Part shown: piece after piece, positions 59,307 to 64,000 of the stretch
How the letters are laid out: every line of letters starts with the position of its first letter
Numbering within the stretch: the first letter of the stretch is position 1
Position numbers and translations under genes: made by a program
Origin: Pseudanabaena sp. Salubria-1
GTDB taxonomy: Bacteria; Cyanobacteriota; Cyanobacteriia; Pseudanabaenales; Pseudanabaenaceae
NCBI GenBank assembly: GCA_023336205.1
Contig: JALQCR010000013.1
Coordinates: forward strand, 1 to 64,000
Direction of reading: 5' to 3'
DNA: 64,000 nucleotides
Notes under the pieces: model-generated
Databases searched by the model: none
What the model saw: only the letters and a program-made list of their open reading frames with translations
What the model was told of the DNA's origin: nothing

Positions 59307-59570
59307 GTGAGTAAAGACACAATGACCACCTTAGAAATAGCGATCGCCAAAATAAAAAGCTTACCTGCCGAACAGCGCAACGAAGTGATTAGATTTATTG
59401 AGTTCTTAGAATTCAAAGTAAACAAACCTATTGATAGTCAAGAAAAGATAAAAGCTGAAGAGAAAGAGATCTCTTTTGCTGAAGCCGCCAAAGACTTTAT
59501 CGGTTGTTTAGATAGCAATCTGGAAGACTTATCCTATAACCCCAAATACATGGAAGGATTTGGCAAATAA
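59307..59570 (+). CDS. DUF2281-like antitoxin
   Basis: MTTLEIAIAKIKSLPAEQRNEVIRFIEFLEFK. Confidence 0.8.
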   Translation: MSKDTMTTLEIAIAKIKSLPAEQRNEVIRFIEFLEFKVNKPIDSQEKIKAEEKEISFAEAAKDFIGCLDSNLEDLSYNPKYMEGFGK

Positions 59571-59995
59571 TGCAAAAAAACGTCATTCTCGATACAGGGG
59601 TTTTGGTAGCATTCCTCATGCCTAGCGATAAACACCATCATTGGGCTGTGTCGTCATTGCAAGCGGCTAAATATCCCGTCTTGACCTGTGAGGCAGTTGT
59701 AACTGAAGCCTGTTTTTTATTACAAAGAATCCCATCAGGGCGAGAAAAAGTCTTGCAATTAGTCAAGCAAGGATATATTCAAATCCCTTTTTGTCTGAGT
59801 GACGAAATTGAACCAATCGAAACCCTAATGCAGCGTTATCAATCAGTACCAATGTCTCTAGCAGATGCTTGCCTAGTCAGGATGTCAGAAACTTATAACC
59901 AGACTTCAATTTTGACGTTGGACAGTGATTTTAGAATTTACAGAAAGAATCGCAATCAAGAAATTCCCGTAATCATGCCTGAGTTGGATAGATAA
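59570..59995 (+). CDS. PIN-domain (VapC-like) toxin
   Basis: VILDTGVLVAFLMPSDKHHHWA...LADACLVRMSE...LTLDSDFRIYRK. Confidence 0.87.
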   Translation: MQKNVILDTGVLVAFLMPSDKHHHWAVSSLQAAKYPVLTCEAVVTEACFLLQRIPSGREKVLQLVKQGYIQIPFCLSDEIEPIETLMQRYQSVPMSLADACLVRMSETYNQTSILTLDSDFRIYRKNRNQEIPVIMPELDR

Positions 59996-60049
59996 TTGAG
60001 CGATCGCCTTGCCAAATCGTGATGATCGGCATAGGCGATCGCCTACAAC

Positions 60050-63000
60050 TTATGGCTTCTGCTCAGGGAACATACACTTATCAGAGTCACAACCAGCAGG
60101 GCCCGCATCCATCAACTCACCCGAATCATAACGCAACAAACTTGCGTAAAAATCATCAGACTTGCGACGTACTAGCACCTCAGCACTGAGCTTCTCATAG
60201 GTAGCCTTATCGATTGGCTCAAAAGGCAACCGAGGGAAAGTTTGCAGGTCATCAAAACGCGCCAATAGCGCCGCCGAGATATAACCCTCATCATCACGAA
60301 TCGCTTCGTAAATCTTCTTCCCTAAAGGCTCGATTTCATGCTCACGCAATTCTAAGGTTGCAGAAGTATTATGACGGGTGTAATGCTTCTGCACCTGCAT
60401 ATAGAAATCAAACTGCGCCATCACATCAAACTTGCTGATTTCCACCTTGTCAGCACCGTCAAGGTCAGCCCAAGACACGCTCACAGGAATTTCCACTAGC
60501 CATTCTGTACATCTCGGATCGAAGGGATCATTAAGCAATTGTCCATTCTCATCCTTATCCGATTGCGAAGGAATGATGCTATAGCCATAGTCCATGCAAG
60601 CCCGTGCCACAGGATCTTCCTTGCGGAAAGTAATCCGACGGATAAAGCGCTGCGCCTTCGGAGGATGCCACCCTGGGGAAGCACCAGTCAGCAAGGATTT
60701 TGTGCCTGCTGGCTGTGTTGTCGTGCAACGATTGGGGCGGCGTAAACCATGCGCGTCACAATATTCCCAAACCGTCTGATGCACAATCTCACGCCAGCGA
60801 TTGAGATAATCAGCTTCCTTCTCTTTGAAGTCTAGCCCCTGCACAGTGTCAGGACGACCCGCCTCAAACCAGCGCAACCATTCCACACCAAAGGCATGAA
60901 CGAAGAAGTCAAATAGTCCTGTGAAGGATACACCCACAATCGGATCGACATCACGGCTAAATTGATAGCGTTTCTCGATAAATTGATGATTAAGAAGTGA
61001 TGCAACGGACAAAGCACCTGCTTTAAAAGCAGCTTCTTGTTCTTTTTCATCCTTAGGATTAATCAAGTTAAGATGCACTTCCGAGAGATTGCAATGGAAA
61101 TCTGCTCCCAGAATCTCGCCGCAGTTGTGAGCAACAATACCATTAGCATCAAAGCGAGAAACTTGAGGCACTGTGCAATCATACACAGGTTCAACTCCAT
61201 CAGCAGTAATACCTGTAATAGTCGCCGTAAATCTCTCACGATTCATTTTGCGCGAGTAGTTGCCCAATGATTCTTGTAAACGGGCTGCCTTCCGAGGATC
61301 TTGGAAGCCAATATTGGTCGCAAAGTGCTGCAAGTTATCATTAGCAATCACAAGCTCATGTTGTTCTTTACACATGTAAGGAGCAAGTTCGCGATCGCTA
61401 TTTGGCAACATGCGTACACCCGCAGGGCGGCGTTGTTGGTATACAGAAGAAATAATTCCAACACGAGCCAACATTCTCTGCACAGCTTGCAAGGTTTCCA
61501 GATTACTTTGAGCAAGTCTGACACTAACACCCTTTTCTTGTGTCCCTTGAACACTTCCATCAGCATCAAAGAATCCGCGCAAAAATCCACAATAGAAAGC
61601 ATAACTAGCTTTCTCGATCGCAGATGACAGCACTTTGTTTTGAGGCGAAAGCCCAAATCTTGCGGCAAGGGTGGCTAAACCAGACGAATTAATCACTTGA
61701 TGCTGTAGCTGCTTGTGATAATGCCCTGTAGAGTTTTGCGACTCATAATTGGTGGCATATTCTAAGGTCTTGATTGCATAACTCGCCATTTCCTCCTTAG
61801 TCTCACCCCAGTAGCGCAGACAAGCTGCATCATTCCACTGAGTTTGATAGAGGCTACCATCACCAAGTAAATTGCCAACTAGCCAACCTTCTTCAAAACT
61901 TCCTTCACCTTCCCAAGATTGGATTTCGCGGTGGTCATGAAGCAAAATGCGATCGCCAATTTTGAGATCCTTAGTTTCCACCCATTCAGTATATTGAGCG
62001 TGCTGAGTTTGAGCAGTTACCTTGAGCAATTGGTGATTGTCTGTCAGTCTTAAAGAAAAACCTTCCTTGGTTTGGAGACTCACAACAGGCTTATTACCTG
62101 TCAAAAAGAAGCCATCAGCCGTTGTGCTAAATAGTTCTCCATTCACATAGACACCGACTTGCTGACCAATCAGATCGCTAATCTGTCTTGCGCCATGCTC
62201 AGTATGCACCCATGTATCAGCAGTTAGACAGGGATTCAGGGCATAACGCTGTAACCGATGCTCTAGCTCATGTTCAGAAACTTCAGGTTGATGCGATCGC
62301 AACCATTCTTTGCCTTCTCCTTTGACATAAGCAGCAAGGAAATCACGATTGAGTTCGGGAGTTGTGATCAAGTCAGCATTAGATCGTGCGATCGCTTCAC
62401 CAGCCCATTGAATCGCACCTTCACCCGAATAATATTGCTTGCGAACTGCATCAACACATTCTTGTTCAGTTGGCTTGCGATGGAATACACGGGTATGATT
62501 TGCCATTCTCAAAGCATCACGCTCAGGATCGATACGCCAGTTACCTGCTTCATCCTGCTGCCAGAGATTATCTTTTGCGACAGAGCCAAGAGCATCTTCT
62601 GAAGAAAATTGCCTCATGCCGGCCGATCGCCTAATATTGCCTGCCACGATACAAACTGCGGCTTCATCGATGAGGATGCAGCACTCAACCGAGGTGAGTT
62701 GACGACCGATCGCTTTATTTAAAACATTGGCGCAGCGATCGTAAAGTGTCGGCAACTTGACAGGATTTGCCATGCCGCCGAAGCCCTTGAGTGCTTCGCC
62801 ACTGGGGCGCACATCGCTGATATCAACAGTGACTTGGACAGGCTTAGCTGCGTCAAACTTTTCGTCGCTGCATAGCTCTAATAGCGATTGGTAGGACTTG
62901 ACCCAACCTTGGCGACTATCACCGACATAGAACTTAACGGCATTGTTGGCATAGTCAAATTCGACCTCGGTATTGTGGCGGCGATCGCTAACAGGTGTCG

Positions 63001-63460
63001 CACCGATCGCACCGATCACACTTACTTGCAACTGGTTACGAATTACAGGCAATTGGCTAATGTACTGCGGCTCTAATACGCCACCCGTACCCGATCCCTG
63101 CATAGCGAGATCCATCATCAAGCCAAAAGAGCGCCAGTCGATCACATTGGTGCTGGTGCAGTTATAGGAGCCTGAGAAATTTTCGGGGCGATCGACCCAT
63201 TCCGTACCGCCAACCCACAGCCAACGTCCAGAAGTGAGTGACTTGAGCTGTTTCTGCATTTTGTCGATCAGATCAGCTTGTTCTTTGGTCAGCTTACCGA
63301 GCGTTTTTAAACCTGTAAGTGTGCGATCGCATACTTCAGCCCAGCTTTCGCGCTTGTTATTATATTTACGGCTATATGTCCTGAAAAATACAGGATATGC
63401 GGCAGGAGCGCTGTCGGGGAATCTGACCTCTTTGGAGAGGAGGGTGAGTTCTTGCACCAT
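60050..63460 (-). CDS. nrdJ: Adenosylcobalamin-dependent (class II) ribonucleotide reductase with intein
   Basis: Extein: SGTGGVLEPQYISQLP, RYALNP/CGEILGADFHCNLSEVHLN, TTQPAGTKSLLTGASPGWHPP. Confidence 0.93.
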   Translation of the reverse strand: MVQELTLLSKEVRFPDSAPAAYPVFFRTYSRKYNNKRESWAEVCDRTLTGLKTLGKLTKEQADLIDKMQKQLKSLTSGRWLWVGGTEWVDRPENFSGSYNCTSTNVIDWRSFGLMMDLAMQGSGTGGVLEPQYISQLPVIRNQLQVSVIGAIGATPVSDRRHNTEVEFDYANNAVKFYVGDSRQGWVKSYQSLLELCSDEKFDAAKPVQVTVDISDVRPSGEALKGFGGMANPVKLPTLYDRCANVLNKAIGRQLTSVECCILIDEAAVCIVAGNIRRSAGMRQFSSEDALGSVAKDNLWQQDEAGNWRIDPERDALRMANHTRVFHRKPTEQECVDAVRKQYYSGEGAIQWAGEAIARSNADLITTPELNRDFLAAYVKGEGKEWLRSHQPEVSEHELEHRLQRYALNPCLTADTWVHTEHGARQISDLIGQQVGVYVNGELFSTTADGFFLTGNKPVVSLQTKEGFSLRLTDNHQLLKVTAQTQHAQYTEWVETKDLKIGDRILLHDHREIQSWEGEGSFEEGWLVGNLLGDGSLYQTQWNDAACLRYWGETKEEMASYAIKTLEYATNYESQNSTGHYHKQLQHQVINSSGLATLAARFGLSPQNKVLSSAIEKASYAFYCGFLRGFFDADGSVQGTQEKGVSVRLAQSNLETLQAVQRMLARVGIISSVYQQRRPAGVRMLPNSDRELAPYMCKEQHELVIANDNLQHFATNIGFQDPRKAARLQESLGNYSRKMNRERFTATITGITADGVEPVYDCTVPQVSRFDANGIVAHNCGEILGADFHCNLSEVHLNLINPKDEKEQEAAFKAGALSVASLLNHQFIEKRYQFSRDVDPIVGVSFTGLFDFFVHAFGVEWLRWFEAGRPDTVQGLDFKEKEADYLNRWREIVHQTVWEYCDAHGLRRPNRCTTTQPAGTKSLLTGASPGWHPPKAQRFIRRITFRKEDPVARACMDYGYSIIPSQSDKDENGQLLNDPFDPRCTEWLVEIPVSVSWADLDGADKVEISKFDVMAQFDFYMQVQKHYTRHNTSATLELREHEIEPLGKKIYEAIRDDEGYISAALLARFDDLQTFPRLPFEPIDKATYEKLSAEVLVRRKSDDFYASLLRYDSGELMDAGPAGCDSDKCMFPEQKP
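61124..62230 (-). other. Intein (369 aa) with LAGLIDADG endonuclease motifs
   Basis: Starts CLTADTWVHTEHG, ends DANGIVAHN before extein Cys (CGEIL); motifs WLVGNLLGDGS and FLRGFFDADGS. Confidence 0.93.
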
Positions 63461-63689
63461 AAAAAATGCTTTTGTTTTAACGATGAGTCAGATAATACCT
63501 TAACTCACATTTAGCGTCAAAAGCCAAATAAAAATTATTGATCACACTATTAGTAGGTTTTCTTTTTTGCTGTAGGGCTAACGCACCCTACTACTGGCTA
63601 CTACTATGCTTCTGAGTTATAAGTCCCTCGAAACAAAATAAGAACCCAAAATCTTTGCGCCCGATGCGTGAGCACAAAAATTTTGCTTT

Positions 63690-64000
63690 TTATTTTTCAC
63701 TGTAGACTTCTGCGACTTCCCAACCTTCGGTTAAGCCATTTTTTTGATATTTTTCACACCGAGCACAGTACAATTGCGCTGCTACATCTTGGGGATTGTG
63801 CTGCAAAATATGCTGAAAACATTGCTGAGCAAGGTCAAAATTTTGCTGATAATACAATACAATTGCTTCCTCAAAATTACTTCTAGTATCTTTTTTGAGT
63901 TGCTGCTGCGAGAGTGTATCGCTATCATAAATTTCAAAAACAGCTACCGCCTCTTTCTTTCCTTTGACCTTTACCCGATCTAGAAATCTATAGCCATACT
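63690..64000 (-). CDS. C-terminus of adenylate/guanylate cyclase-like protein with TPR-like tail (partial)
   Basis: Minus-strand translation YGYRFLDRVKVKGKKEAVAVFEIYDSDTL...FEEAIVLYYQQNFDLAQQCFQHILQHNPQDVAAQLYCARCEKY...VYSEK*. Confidence 0.65.
   Translation of the reverse strand, partial: YGYRFLDRVKVKGKKEAVAVFEIYDSDTLSQQQLKKDTRSNFEEAIVLYYQQNFDLAQQCFQHILQHNPQDVAAQLYCARCEKYQKNGLTEGWEVAEVYSEK

Overview
Cyanobacterial chromosomal DNA: HIP1 octamers (GCGATCGC) are dense, and cphA, DUF2499/DUF3593, zipN/ftn2, an HLIP and Tic22-like sequence are present. The lineage looks Pseudanabaena-like, but that is inference. Housekeeping genes (cphA, phoU, desaturase, zipN, recA, argS, nrdJ) are interleaved with accessory DNA. 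The accessory content includes an ArsR/ACR3/GAPDH/ArsJ arsenic operon, several VapBC/BrnTA-like TA modules, and six IS copies: two 1258-bp IS4/IS701-type, two 1020-bp IS1595/ISXO2-like, one IS982 and one IS30. There are also MITE-like repeats and many long perfect hairpins. Best candidate for an unusual system: the two-gene locus at 21763-29920. A small P-loop ATPase, cut by an IS 13 codons before its native stop, is followed by a TPR-nSTAND-TM-WD40 protein. That protein carries 16 nearly identical 123-bp WD40 repeats that differ mainly at a few codons. The array has a 1-nt frameshift, and the gene contains in-frame palindromic repeat insertions. Other highlights: a cobalamin riboswitch upstream of an uncharacterised gene; a class II RNR with a LAGLIDADG intein at its active-site Cys; a TetR/tyrosine-recombinase-like fusion with paired operator-like palindromes; an alpha/beta-hydrolase + triple-repeat + Tic22-like chimera; a family of long palindromes sharing a GC-N3-GC core; and a 44-bp-stem G17/C17 hairpin. 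All calls come from reading the sequence and the supplied ORFs; no searches were run.
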